The translations under genes and the position numbers were made by a program. Positions 33,266-41,084 of a DNA stretch of 59,804 bases are shown here, one piece after another. How positions within the stretch are numbered: the first letter of the stretch is position 1; every line of letters begins with the position of its first letter. Source of the DNA: Gammaproteobacteria bacterium (lineage in GTDB: Bacteria; Pseudomonadota; Gammaproteobacteria; Steroidobacterales; PWYM01); the NCBI GenBank assembly GCA_003567475.1, contig PWZL01000046.1, positions 1 through 59,804 of the forward strand. The letters are read 5' to 3'. The notes beneath the pieces were generated by a model. It made no database searches. It was not told the DNA's origin and was given only the letters and a program-made list of their open reading frames with translations.

Positions 33266-34149
33266 CCCCACGGCTGATCCTTCATGCGGGTGCCGGGCTG
33301 CGCGAGCGCACCCGCGCCTCAGCCGAGCAGATCGAAGCGCGCCTTGACGACATCCTCACCGCGGCCTGGGCCGTGCTGACGGCGGAGGGCGCCCGGGCCT
33401 GCGTGCGCTACGCCGTCGAGCAGCTCGAGCATGAGCCGCTGTTCAACGCCGGTACGGGCAGCAAGCTTCAGGCCGATGGCGTGGCGCGCATGAGTGCGTC
33501 GATCATGTCGGCCGATGACGGCATCTTCAGCGGGGTGATCAACGTCGAGGGGATCGCCCATCCCGTGGTGGCCGCCGACCGCCTGCATGGGGTCCCCCAC
33601 CACGTTCTGGCGGGTACGCCGGCGCTCGACTGGCTGCGTTGTGCCGGCTTCTCCGCCCATGATCCGGTGACCGACCAGCGTCGCGAGGAATGGCGCGAGG
33701 GGCGGGCCGGTCGCACCGGGACGGTGGGCGCGGTGGCGCTGGATGCCACGGGTGTGATTGCAGCGGCCACCTCGACCGGCGGTGTCGGCATGGAGCAGCC
33801 GGGTCGGGTCAGCGATTCGGCGACGGTCGCTGGAAACTATGCCAGCGCCATGGCCGGGGTCTCCGTGACGGGCGTGGGCGAGCATATCGTCCATCACGCC
33901 GTCGCGGCGCGCGTTGTGGTGCGCTGCACCGACGGTCTGGCACTGAGCGACGCGGTGCTCCGGACACTCGACGAGGCCTCGCAGCGCGAGTACCAGTTCG
34001 GCCTGATCGCCCTGGCCGCGGACGGCAGCCTCGTCGCCAACCAGACACCCGGGGTACAGACCCTGTATGCCGCCCGTTGCGGTGAGCGCGCGCTGAGTTT
34101 TCTGCAGGCGCCCGCCCTGCACTGGCCGGCGAAGCCGTCGCCGTCGTGA
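33262..34149 (+). CDS. isoaspartyl peptidase/asparaginase (Ntn hydrolase)
   Basis: A 295-residue plant-type asparaginase. The autocleavage and catalytic Thr is in GRTGTVGAVALDATG (about residue 154), followed by GVIAAATSTGGVGMEQPGRVSDS, the conserved substrate loop. The early FNAGTGSKLQADGVARMSASIM is also standard. The enzyme processes itself at the Thr and hydrolyses isoaspartyl dipeptides or asparagine. Start GTG at 33262 overlaps the pip stop. Together with Pip it suggests peptide turnover or repair. Confidence 0.92.
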   Translation: MTPRLILHAGAGLRERTRASAEQIEARLDDILTAAWAVLTAEGARACVRYAVEQLEHEPLFNAGTGSKLQADGVARMSASIMSADDGIFSGVINVEGIAHPVVAADRLHGVPHHVLAGTPALDWLRCAGFSAHDPVTDQRREEWREGRAGRTGTVGAVALDATGVIAAATSTGGVGMEQPGRVSDSATVAGNYASAMAGVSVTGVGEHIVHHAVAARVVVRCTDGLALSDAVLRTLDEASQREYQFGLIALAADGSLVANQTPGVQTLYAARCGERALSFLQAPALHWPAKPSPS

Positions 34150-34154
34150 TGGCC

Positions 34155-35228
34155 TCAGAGCAGGCCGCGCCGCACCAGGGCCTGGATGTCCTCTTCCTGC
34201 CAGGCGGTCATCTCGCTGCGCGCGGGAATTCTGTAGCTGCCGTCGGACTGGACGAGCCGGTTACAGGGCCGGAAGACAATGTCGCGATAACTTTCGGCAA
34301 AGACCTGCAGCGGGAGACGCGAGACCATATTGGTCAGGCCGGTCCGCCGCCGGGCTTCGCGCAGGCTTTTCAGATTGATCAGGGCGTGTGCCACCATGCT
34401 TTCGCCGCCGGCGTTGGCCTCGCACAGCACGTTGCCGTAGTAGTCGACGACGGTACTCATGCCGGAAGTCGAGGCGGCCGGGAAGGGAATGCCATCCAGC
34501 GAGGCGGAGTTGGCAGAGACGACATACGCCATATTCTCGATCGCGCGGGCGCGTTTGGCGACATCCTTGGGCGTGAGCAGCGGACTGCCGACTTCGCTGG
34601 TCGGATGCAGCAGCACTTCAGCCCCGCGCATCACCAGACAGCGCGCCACTTCCGGGTAGAGGATTTCCTCGGAGGCGACCGCAGCGATACGCCCGATCTC
34701 GGTGTCGGCCACCGGAAAGACGCCGTCCATGCCATAGAGGTCGAGGTATTTCTGCCAGAGATCGCAGGGCGAGGGCGCATACAGCGAGATCAGGCGGCGG
34801 TAACGCAACACGGTGTGACCCGCCGGGTCGATCAGGAAACAACACTGGAAGTACAGGTCGGGGAAGTTCGGGTCGGTCTCGTAGACATTGCCGCAAAGGA
34901 ACACGCCGGCGGACTGGGCCAGCTCGGCCAGCGCGGCATACTCGGCGCCGGCCGGGTCGAGACAGGCTTTGGCGATCCAGGTCGGCACGTCTTCGCCCAT
35001 CGGAAAGCCGGAAAGAAAGTACTCTGGCAGCACCACCAGTTTTACCTCGGTGCCGTTGTACTGGCGCACGAAACCCTTGCTCGAGCGCAGTTTGGCTCCG
35101 ATCCGACGGATGTTGTCCATCATCACGCGGCGGGCTTCCACCGGATTGTCGATGGCGTTTACCGCCTCGGTGCTGACCTGCAGCGCCATCGCCGTATAGG
35201 GTTCGGGGGCGTGTGTGCTCTCGCTCAT
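34155..35228 (-). CDS. nitrilase-superfamily protein lacking catalytic Cys and Lys
   Basis: A 357-residue carbon-nitrogen hydrolase fold. The Glu of the triad is present (VVLPEYFLSGFP), but where active members have a Lys the sequence reads LRYRRLISL, and at the nucleophile elbow (usually ICYDxxFPE) it reads VASEEILYPEVAR, placing Ser where Cys is expected. The rest of the fold (VLLHPTSEVGSP, RARAIENMAYVVSANSA, GMSTVVDYYGNVL) is well kept, so this is not a decaying gene. Probably a pseudoenzyme or an enzyme with altered chemistry. It is convergent with the asparaginase and divergent from an AEC carrier. Confidence 0.8.
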   Translation of the reverse strand: MSESTHAPEPYTAMALQVSTEAVNAIDNPVEARRVMMDNIRRIGAKLRSSKGFVRQYNGTEVKLVVLPEYFLSGFPMGEDVPTWIAKACLDPAGAEYAALAELAQSAGVFLCGNVYETDPNFPDLYFQCCFLIDPAGHTVLRYRRLISLYAPSPCDLWQKYLDLYGMDGVFPVADTEIGRIAAVASEEILYPEVARCLVMRGAEVLLHPTSEVGSPLLTPKDVAKRARAIENMAYVVSANSASLDGIPFPAASTSGMSTVVDYYGNVLCEANAGGESMVAHALINLKSLREARRRTGLTNMVSRLPLQVFAESYRDIVFRPCNRLVQSDGSYRIPARSEMTAWQEEDIQALVRRGLL

Positions 35229-35281
35229 GCTTGCGTCCTGCTCAGGGCCTGCCGGGATGATACCCGACAGGGGTACCAGGG

Positions 35282-36169
35282 GTGAGCGGTGCGCTGGTCG
35301 CGGAGCTCGCCGCGATCGTCGCGCCGATCTTCATCGCCGCCGGCATCGGCTTCGCCTGGGCGCGCAGCGGTCGGGACTACGATGGCATCTTCGTGCGCCG
35401 GGTGGTCCTGCACATCGGCACGCCCTGCCTGATCATCTCGACCATCGGTCGTGCCGAGGTGGCCACCGAGGTGCTGCTGACCAGTGTGCTGGCCTGCTGG
35501 CTGGTGGTTGCCCTGACCCTGTCGACATTTGGGCTGGTGCTGCGTCTGGCCGGCCTCGATCGGCGTGTGTTTCTGCCGCCGCTGGTGTTCGCCAATGCCG
35601 GCAACATGGGTCTGCCGCTGGCCCTGTTCGCTTTTGGCGCGGAGGGCCTGGCCCTGGCGCTGGGCTTTTTTGTCGCCAACACCATGGCCCACTTCACCGT
35701 GGGCATCTACGTCACGGCCGGTCGGGCGAACCTGGGTGAGATGGTGCGTACGCCCATCTTGTGGGCAGCGTTCGTTGCGCTGTTCGTGCAGCTCTCCGGG
35801 GTGAGCTTCCCAGCGTGGCTGGACAACACCCTTGAGTTGATTGGTGGCATCACCATTCCGCTGATGCTCATCACGCTGGGCGTGTCGCTTGCGAGTATTC
35901 GAGTGGCTACGCTGGGACGGACCACGGTGCTGGCGCTGCTGCGCCTGGGGGGTGGGGTCGCCGCCGGCTGGGTGGTGGCGACGGTGCTCGATCTTGAGGG
36001 CGTTGCCCGTTCGGTGGTGATCCTGCAGTCGGCGATGCCGGCGGCCGTTTTCAATTACCTGCTGGCGCAGCAGTTCGGGCGCGCGCCCGCAGAGGTGGCC
36101 GGCCTCGTGGTCGTGTCGACAGCGCTGTCATTTCTGACCCTGCCGGTGTTGCTCTGGTGGCTGCTCTAG
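35282..36169 (+). CDS. AEC-family (auxin efflux carrier type) transporter
   Basis: A 295-residue membrane protein with about ten hydrophobic helices in two halves of five. VVLHIGTPCLIISTI, then PPLVFANAGNMGLPLALFAFG in the first half and IGGITIPLMLITLGVSLA and QSAMPAAVFNYLLAQQF in the second are the AEC hallmarks. GTG at 35282 is the start. Bacterial members export malonate, malate or other small acids; the substrate here is unknown. Confidence 0.9.
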   Translation: MSGALVAELAAIVAPIFIAAGIGFAWARSGRDYDGIFVRRVVLHIGTPCLIISTIGRAEVATEVLLTSVLACWLVVALTLSTFGLVLRLAGLDRRVFLPPLVFANAGNMGLPLALFAFGAEGLALALGFFVANTMAHFTVGIYVTAGRANLGEMVRTPILWAAFVALFVQLSGVSFPAWLDNTLELIGGITIPLMLITLGVSLASIRVATLGRTTVLALLRLGGGVAAGWVVATVLDLEGVARSVVILQSAMPAAVFNYLLAQQFGRAPAEVAGLVVVSTALSFLTLPVLLWWLL

Positions 36170-36232
36170 ATGCTTGCCGGGCCGGCGGGCGGGCGTCATC
36201 ATGGCGTCCGGTGTCGTTCCGGGAGTATCCAG

Positions 36233-37165
36233 ATGATGATCCGTCCGTCCCCTGCCGTGCTGGCCGTCCTGTTGCTGGTGACCGTCGCGCTGTTCGCCTG
36301 TGGTCAGCCGCCGCAGGATTCGCCCGGTGAACCCGTCCTCTCGGCAGAGGATCACGAGGCCGCCGAGCGGATCGCCCACGAGCACGCGCATGATGCGCCG
36401 TCGGCGACGCCTGCGGTTGCGTCGCCACCCCGCACGCCCGTGGTGGCGCGCGCGGTGGAGTACGGCGATCTCGAGGGCGTGGCGCTCACCGGTTATCTCG
36501 CCATGCCCGAAGCCGAGAGCCCGACGCCACTGCCCGCAATCATCGTGATTCATGAGTGGTGGGGACTGAACGAAAATATCCGTGCCATGACCGAGCGGCT
36601 GGCAGGGGAGGGCTATGTGGCGCTGGCCGTGGACCTGTATCGCGGTGCGACCACCGAAGACCCGGCCGAGGCCAGGGGGCTCATGCAGGGGCTGATGGGT
36701 GCGCGTGAGCAGGGCCGGGATAACGTCCGGCAGGCCCACGAGTATCTGGTGTCCTATCTTGGTGCGCCGGCGGTGGCTTCACTGGGCTGGTGTCTGGGCG
36801 GCACCTGGGCGCTCGAAACCGCGCTCGTGCTGCCGGATCGGCTTGACGCGGTGGTGATCTACTACGGCAATGTGCCTGCCGAGGAAGCCGCGCTCGCACC
36901 GTTGCAGATGCCTATCCTCGGCCTGTTCGCCGAGGACGATGCCGCCGTGCCGCTGGCGGGCGTTCACGCCTTCCGCGACCAGTTGGCCGCGCTCGGCAAG
37001 AATGCCCATATCCAGATTTATCCGGGGGTCGATCACGCCTTTGCCAACCCCTCGGGCGGCAATTACGATCCCGAGACGGCCGAGGACGCCTGGCAACGCA
37101 CGCTCGCTTTCCTGGCTGCACACCTGCGGGGAGAGGACATGGAAGCCCCCGGGCTGGACGACTGA
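36233..37165 (+). CDS. dienelactone hydrolase family lipoprotein
   Basis: A 310-residue protein: lipoprotein signal with lipobox LFACG (about residue 23), a linker rich in His, Ala and Pro, then a dienelactone-hydrolase domain with IVIHEWWGLNENIR (about 101), the nucleophile elbow LGWCLGGTWAL with the family's Cys (about 186), AEDDAAVPL with the Asp and GVDHAFANPS with the His. The triad is complete. Predicted to act in the periplasm, unlike classical cytoplasmic enzymes of chlorocatechol breakdown. A second ATG follows at 36236. Confidence 0.88.
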   Translation: MMIRPSPAVLAVLLLVTVALFACGQPPQDSPGEPVLSAEDHEAAERIAHEHAHDAPSATPAVASPPRTPVVARAVEYGDLEGVALTGYLAMPEAESPTPLPAIIVIHEWWGLNENIRAMTERLAGEGYVALAVDLYRGATTEDPAEARGLMQGLMGAREQGRDNVRQAHEYLVSYLGAPAVASLGWCLGGTWALETALVLPDRLDAVVIYYGNVPAEEAALAPLQMPILGLFAEDDAAVPLAGVHAFRDQLAALGKNAHIQIYPGVDHAFANPSGGNYDPETAEDAWQRTLAFLAAHLRGEDMEAPGLDD

Positions 37166-37221
37166 CAGCGAGGCGGCGCCGGCGGGCAGCCCGGGGCGTT
37201 TCCGGCGGCGACGCGATCGGC

Positions 37222-38076
37222 TCAGAGCAGCAGGGATGACATCCGGCGCCGATAGCGACCGGTGAGTTCCGATCCGGTCCCCAGGATATTGAACGCGGCC
37301 ACCAGACTGCGACGGGCGATAGCCTCGTCGAAGCTGCGGTCCCGGGCAAGCAACTCCAGCAGCTGTTCGAGTGCGGCTTCGTGCTGGCCCTCGCTGAACA
37401 GGCGGGCCGCGAGTTGCTGGCGGGCACGGTGATCGTCGGCGTTGTCGGTCAGGCGCTGCTCGAGGGTCGCGCGCTCGGGGGCATCCCCCAGGGCATCGGC
37501 GAACAGGACGTAGGCGCGCACCCGCTCTGCGCCATCCTTGGTCTGCGCATCCACGGGCAGGCTGGCCAGCAGGTCGCTGGCGCGCGCGGTGTCGCCGTGC
37601 ATCGCGAGGACCTCGGCGAGCTCCAGTGAAGTGTCGGCATCTTCCGGCTTGGCCTGGTGGGCTGCCTCCAGGCGCGCCAGGCGATCCTCGGCGGTCTCCG
37701 CGTCGGCGCCGGCCGCCCCGGGCGCGCCGGCTGCATCGGGCAGGTGACGGGCGAGCATCTCGCGGATCTGCGCTTCCGGTTGCGCGCCAACGAATTCATC
37801 GGCGATACGGCCCTGGAAAATCAGCTTGACCGTCGGCAGGCTGCGGATGCCCAGTTGCTGGGCGATCATCGGTTCCTCGTCGACATTGACCTTGACGACA
37901 TCGAGCACGCCGGCGTAGTCGGCGGCCAGACGGTCAAGGATCGGTGACAGCGTCTTGCAGGGCCCGCACCAGTCGGCCCAGAAGTCCACCAGGACCGGCA
38001 CTTCCATCGAGCGCTGCACGACCTCCTGGGCGAAAGTCTCGGCAGTGACGGGGCGGGCGGTGGCAGTGGCGGTCAT
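37222..38076 (-). CDS. cnoX: CnoX-like thioredoxin with TPR domain
   Basis: A 284-residue protein. Residues about 8-115 are a thioredoxin domain with active site WADWCGPCKTL and the cis-Pro in IRSLPTVKL. The remainder is helical and TPR-like (EDADTSLELAEVLAMHGD, HRARQQLAARLFSEGQHEAALEQLLELL). This is the architecture of CnoX (YbbN), a chaperone-like thioredoxin that hands clients to GroEL. Unlike E. coli CnoX it keeps the redox CGPC motif. ATG at 38076 has GGAG upstream; the frame is open a further 20 codons. Confidence 0.88.
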   Translation of the reverse strand: MTATATARPVTAETFAQEVVQRSMEVPVLVDFWADWCGPCKTLSPILDRLAADYAGVLDVVKVNVDEEPMIAQQLGIRSLPTVKLIFQGRIADEFVGAQPEAQIREMLARHLPDAAGAPGAAGADAETAEDRLARLEAAHQAKPEDADTSLELAEVLAMHGDTARASDLLASLPVDAQTKDGAERVRAYVLFADALGDAPERATLEQRLTDNADDHRARQQLAARLFSEGQHEAALEQLLELLARDRSFDEAIARRSLVAAFNILGTGSELTGRYRRRMSSLLL

Positions 38077-38166
38077 CGGGAACTCCGGGTGTGTGCGCTG
38101 GCCGCACAGAGTGGCGATGGCACACGCGGATTTCAAGCCGTCCAGGGCACGCGGGCGCCGCAGGCC

Positions 38167-38367
38167 CTACTCGTAGAGGCCAAGATCGTCGAGATCGAAA
38201 CTGTCCATGTCCAGCGCGGCGAGTTCGCGTGTCACCCGGCGCTCCTCCAGAACGGCTTCCAGGCGCCGTCGGGCGCCGCCGTCGTCACGCGCGGCGATGT
38301 CCCGAAGGTCGCGTACCGCGTCTTCGCCAGTGTCGCTCAGAGTGTCGCTATCGAGGTCAGCGTTCAT
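38167..38367 (-). CDS. small acidic protein, PA3496-like
   Basis: A 66-residue, Asp/Glu-rich protein with a basic middle (ARRRLEAVLEERRVTREL) and an acidic end (DSFDLDDLGLYE). The RRxEAxLEERRxxREL pattern followed by an acidic tail resembles the small PA3496-type proteins of gammaproteobacteria, annotated elsewhere as putative envelope-integrity proteins. It ends about 90 bases before cnoX on the same strand. Function unknown. Confidence 0.65.
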   Translation of the reverse strand: MNADLDSDTLSDTGEDAVRDLRDIAARDDGGARRRLEAVLEERRVTRELAALDMDSFDLDDLGLYE

Positions 38368-38517
38368 GTGATCCCGCTCCTCTGTTGACCGGGGTATCGT
38401 GGCAAGGAAGTGGGACCAGAGCCGGACAAGTCGTCATCCGCATTACAGTTTCGGGCCTGATAACCCTGAACGAACGGCGAACTCTGGTCCCCAAGGCCGT
38501 CCGTTCTGCGGGGGCGA

Positions 38518-38550
38518 CACGCCAGGGGGGGAGGGGGGGGAGTTGGCGTG
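38518..38550. repeat. inverted repeat enclosing a G7-A-G8 tract
   Basis: CACGCCA (38518-38524) and TGGCGTG (38544-38550) are perfect inverted repeats that enclose seven G, one A, eight G and AGT. Long G runs like this are rare and prone to slippage; the plus strand could form a G-quadruplex. It lies in the 216-base gap between two minus-strand genes, where no gene is seen. Confidence 0.6.
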
Positions 38551-38583
38551 CCGCCCCATGCAAAACAGCTGTGTTGAATGGCG

Positions 38584-38913
38584 TCAGCCGCGCTCCACCC
38601 CCGCGGCCGCTGCGGCCAGGCGGATCTCGCGCGCCGTTGCACGCTGGGTCTCGACACCGGCCGCCAGTGCGGTCGCCCGCGAGATGGCGCTGGTGATGCC
38701 CAGGCTGGATGCGAGCTCGTCCTGCGACAGGCGGGGCGCCGTGACGGTCATTTCATCGACGGTCATCGTGGGGCGGGGCGCCGTGACGACGATCTCATCG
38801 ATCACCCGCGGCGCAGCTTCAGCCGTCGCGGCGGTCAAGGGGGTCGCCGCCGCCATGGCAGTCGCTATCAACAGTACGCGACCGGTCGGGAAAACCCTCA
38901 AAAGCTTGTTCAT
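38584..38913 (-). CDS. small exported protein with two TonB-box-like motifs
   Basis: A 109-residue protein. A signal peptide (basic start, hydrophobic core LLIATAMAAATPL, likely cleavage at AEA|AP) leaves about 75 residues. Directly after the cleavage site come two similar segments, IDEIVVTAPR and VDEMTVTAPR, 15 residues apart. They resemble the N-terminal TonB box of TonB-dependent receptors, yet no plug or barrel follows; the rest is Ala-rich and helical. ATG at 38913 has AAGGTGAG six bases upstream. A -24/-12 type promoter and three activator-like sites lie in front, next to the divergent sigma54 activator gene. Function unknown. Confidence 0.72.
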   Translation of the reverse strand: MNKLLRVFPTGRVLLIATAMAAATPLTAATAEAAPRVIDEIVVTAPRPTMTVDEMTVTAPRLSQDELASSLGITSAISRATALAAGVETQRATAREIRLAAAAAGVERG

Positions 38914-38989
38914 GTCGCTCACCTTTCCGATAATTCGTGTTTCCGGGATGTCGTCTTTCGAGACAGCCTTCTGGTATGCCCAATAACAA

Positions 38990-39005
38990 TGCATCAAGTG
39001 TGCCA
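38990..39005 (-). promoter_or_regulatory. sigma54 (-24/-12) promoter of the small exported protein gene
   Basis: On the minus strand the sequence TGGCACACTTGATGCA fits the consensus TGGCACG-N4-TTGCW, with exactly ten bases between GG and GC. The expected start of transcription is about 38980, leaving a leader of about 65 bases before the ATG at 38913. The neighbouring regulator carries the GAFTGA sigma54-contact motif. Confidence 0.72.
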
Positions 39006-39049
39006 ATGTGGGGCATATAAAAAATCAATCACTTATGCGAGCATCGTAA

Positions 39050-39102
39050 TACGGAAAACCGTAAATAACGGAAAACCGTATACGTTTTGACGGAAATGCG
39101 TA
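39050..39102. promoter_or_regulatory. three activator-type binding sites (candidate UAS)
   Basis: TACGGAAAACCGTA (39050-39063), AACGGAAAACCGTA (39067-39080) and the weaker GACGGAAATGCGTA (39089-39102) are related sites with inverted half-sites TACGG/CCGTA. CGTATACG (39077-39084) is a further palindrome at the end of the second. Their centres lie about 77, 94 and 116 bases upstream of the predicted sigma54 start, as is usual for enhancer sites. The last ends three bases before the regulator ATG, so autoregulation is likely. Confidence 0.65.
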
Positions 39103-39105
39103 AAT

Positions 39106-41010
39106 ATGGCCTTGACTGACGGCGAACCACCGTGCCCTGAAGCCGATCCCTATCTCTGGGTATTCCGCAGGATCCCGGCGATGGTGCTGGTCTTCGACGC
39201 CGAGGGCAGGGTGCAGGATGCCAGCGACACCTGGCTGTCCCGGATGCTCCACGCGCGCGACGAAGTCGTCGGTCGTCGGCCGGAGGATTTCGCCACGGCC
39301 GAGAGTGCCCGGCGGGTACAGGAGGAATATGCGCCGTTGCTGCGTCGCACGGGCCGGCTGGAGGCCGTCCCCATCGAGCTGCAGACACGCCACGGTGAGG
39401 TGGTGGACTGTGTCACCAGCGCCATCGTGGAGCATGCCGTCATCGACGGGAGCGGTTATCTGCGGACCGTGGCGGTCTACACCGAGTCGGCTGTGCAGGC
39501 GCACATCGAGCGCCACTACCGCGATCTCTATCGCGCAACGCCCGCCATGCTCTATACCGTGGATGCGGAGGGGCGGATCGTCCTCTGCAGTGATCGCTGG
39601 CTGAGCAAGATGGGCTATCGGCGTGAGGAGGTGCTCGGGCGGTTCATTTCGGAGTTCATGAGTTCCAGCAGTCAGGAGGCCCTGTCCGGCGGACGGCTGC
39701 AGCGGATCATCAGCACCGGCGAACTCGACAATGAACCGCGTGAGATGATCAGTCGTGACGGGCAGAGCATGGAGGTGCTCATTTCGGCGCATGCCGAGCG
39801 CGACGCCCAGGGCAGGGTCACCCGGATGCTGGTGGCGATGAAAGACGTCACCGAACGCAACCGCGCGGAGCGCGCCCTGCGGGAAGCCTTTGAGGAGAAC
39901 GCCCGGTTACGCGAGCAGCTTGAGCGTGAGCGCGATTACCTTCGCGAGGAGGTCAACGTCTCCATGAACTTCAGCCAGATCGTCGGCGAGTCGCCGGTGT
40001 TGCGCAAGATGCTCGCCCGGATCGAGGCCGTGGCCGAGACTTCCGCCAACGTCCTGCTGCTCGGCGAGTCGGGGGTCGGCAAGGAGCTGGTGGCGCGCGC
40101 TATTCATGCCCAGAGCCCCCGTGCCGGGCGTCCCCTGGTCAAGGTCAACTGTGCGGCGGTGCCGCGGGAATTGTTCGAAAGCGAGTTTTTCGGCCACGTC
40201 AAGGGCGCGTTTACGGGCGCGACCAAGGATCGGATCGGTCGTTTCCAGCTCGCCGACGGCGGTACGCTGTTCCTCGATGAGGTGGGGGAAATTCCACCGG
40301 AGCTCCAGAGCAAGCTGCTGCGCGTGTTGCAGGAAAAGGAGTTCGAGCCCGTAGGCAGTGACCGCACCCGCACGGTCGATGTCCGGGTGGTCGCCGCCAC
40401 CAACCGGGATCTCGAAGAAATGGTCGAGGCGGGGACTTTCCGCGATGACCTCTACTACCGGCTGACGGTGTTTCCCATCGAGGTGCCACCGCTGCGAGAA
40501 CGTGGAGCTGATGTGGTCCAGCTGGCCGCACATTTTCTGGAGCGCGCCTGCAAGGACTTCGGCTATCCGCCGATCGCCCTTGGCAGGGGCCATGCCGAGG
40601 CGCTGCGTGCCTATGACTGGCCGGGCAACGTGCGTGAATTGCAGAGCGTGATCGAGCGGGCGGTCATCCTTGGCAAGGGCGAGGTCCTGCGCCTGGATCT
40701 GGCGTTGCCGGGCGTGTCGGCGCCACGGGTGACTCAGGATGTCGCAGCGGGTGAGCGCCGACAGGGGGGTCCACCGGGCGGGGCGGGCGTCGCGGCCACG
40801 GCCGACCCGGGATTCCTGACGGAGGAGGAGTTCCGGGCGCGCGAACGCGACAATCTGCTGGCCGTGCTGGAGGCTGCGCAGTGGCGCGTCTCAGGCGCCG
40901 GTGGTGCAGCCGAGCTGCTGGGTGTGCCCTCGACCACCCTGGCCGATCGTATCCGGCGGATGGGGTTGCGGCGCCCGGCGCGTGCCTCCGGCGCCCGCGC
41001 GATGCGCTGA
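39106..41010 (+). CDS. PAS-PAS sigma54-dependent enhancer-binding regulator
   Basis: A 634-residue activator. Two PAS domains (about 18-125 and 135-255) precede a coiled-coil linker ([20 protein letters not shown]). The AAA+ domain has Walker [10 protein letters not shown] (about 318), GAFTGA for sigma54 contact (about 367), Walker [11 protein letters not shown] and the arginine-finger region. The end is a Fis-type helix-turn-helix ([22 protein letters not shown]). A Gly/Ala-rich spacer separates AAA+ and HTH. With no receiver domain, the PAS pair is the likely sensor; the ligand cannot be told. It is divergent from the small TonB-box-like gene, whose promoter it probably activates. Confidence 0.93.
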   Translation: MALTDGEPPCPEADPYLWVFRRIPAMVLVFDAEGRVQDASDTWLSRMLHARDEVVGRRPEDFATAESARRVQEEYAPLLRRTGRLEAVPIELQTRHGEVVDCVTSAIVEHAVIDGSGYLRTVAVYTESAVQAHIERHYRDLYRATPAMLYTVDAEGRIVLCSDRWLSKMGYRREEVLGRFISEFMSSSSQEALSGGRLQRIISTGELDNEPREMISRDGQSMEVLISAHAERDAQGRVTRMLVAMKDVTERNRAERALREAFEENARLREQLERERDYLREEVNVSMNFSQIVGESPVLRKMLARIEAVAETSANVLLLGESGVGKELVARAIHAQSPRAGRPLVKVNCAAVPRELFESEFFGHVKGAFTGATKDRIGRFQLADGGTLFLDEVGEIPPELQSKLLRVLQEKEFEPVGSDRTRTVDVRVVAATNRDLEEMVEAGTFRDDLYYRLTVFPIEVPPLRERGADVVQLAAHFLERACKDFGYPPIALGRGHAEALRAYDWPGNVRELQSVIERAVILGKGEVLRLDLALPGVSAPRVTQDVAAGERRQGGPPGGAGVAATADPGFLTEEEFRARERDNLLAVLEAAQWRVSGAGGAAELLGVPSTTLADRIRRMGLRRPARASGARAMR

Positions 41011-41084
41011 GCCCCACGATCGGCTACGCTTGCTCACGGATCGGCGACCCGCGCCCAGGCGCGACACACGGACAGGGGGATGAG

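Noticed and set aside
38584-38913. TonB-dependent receptor fragment
   Set aside because: The TonB-box-like motifs suggested it, but there is no plug or barrel sequence downstream, the gene ends cleanly, and its promoter is well formed. A remnant would not explain two motif copies.
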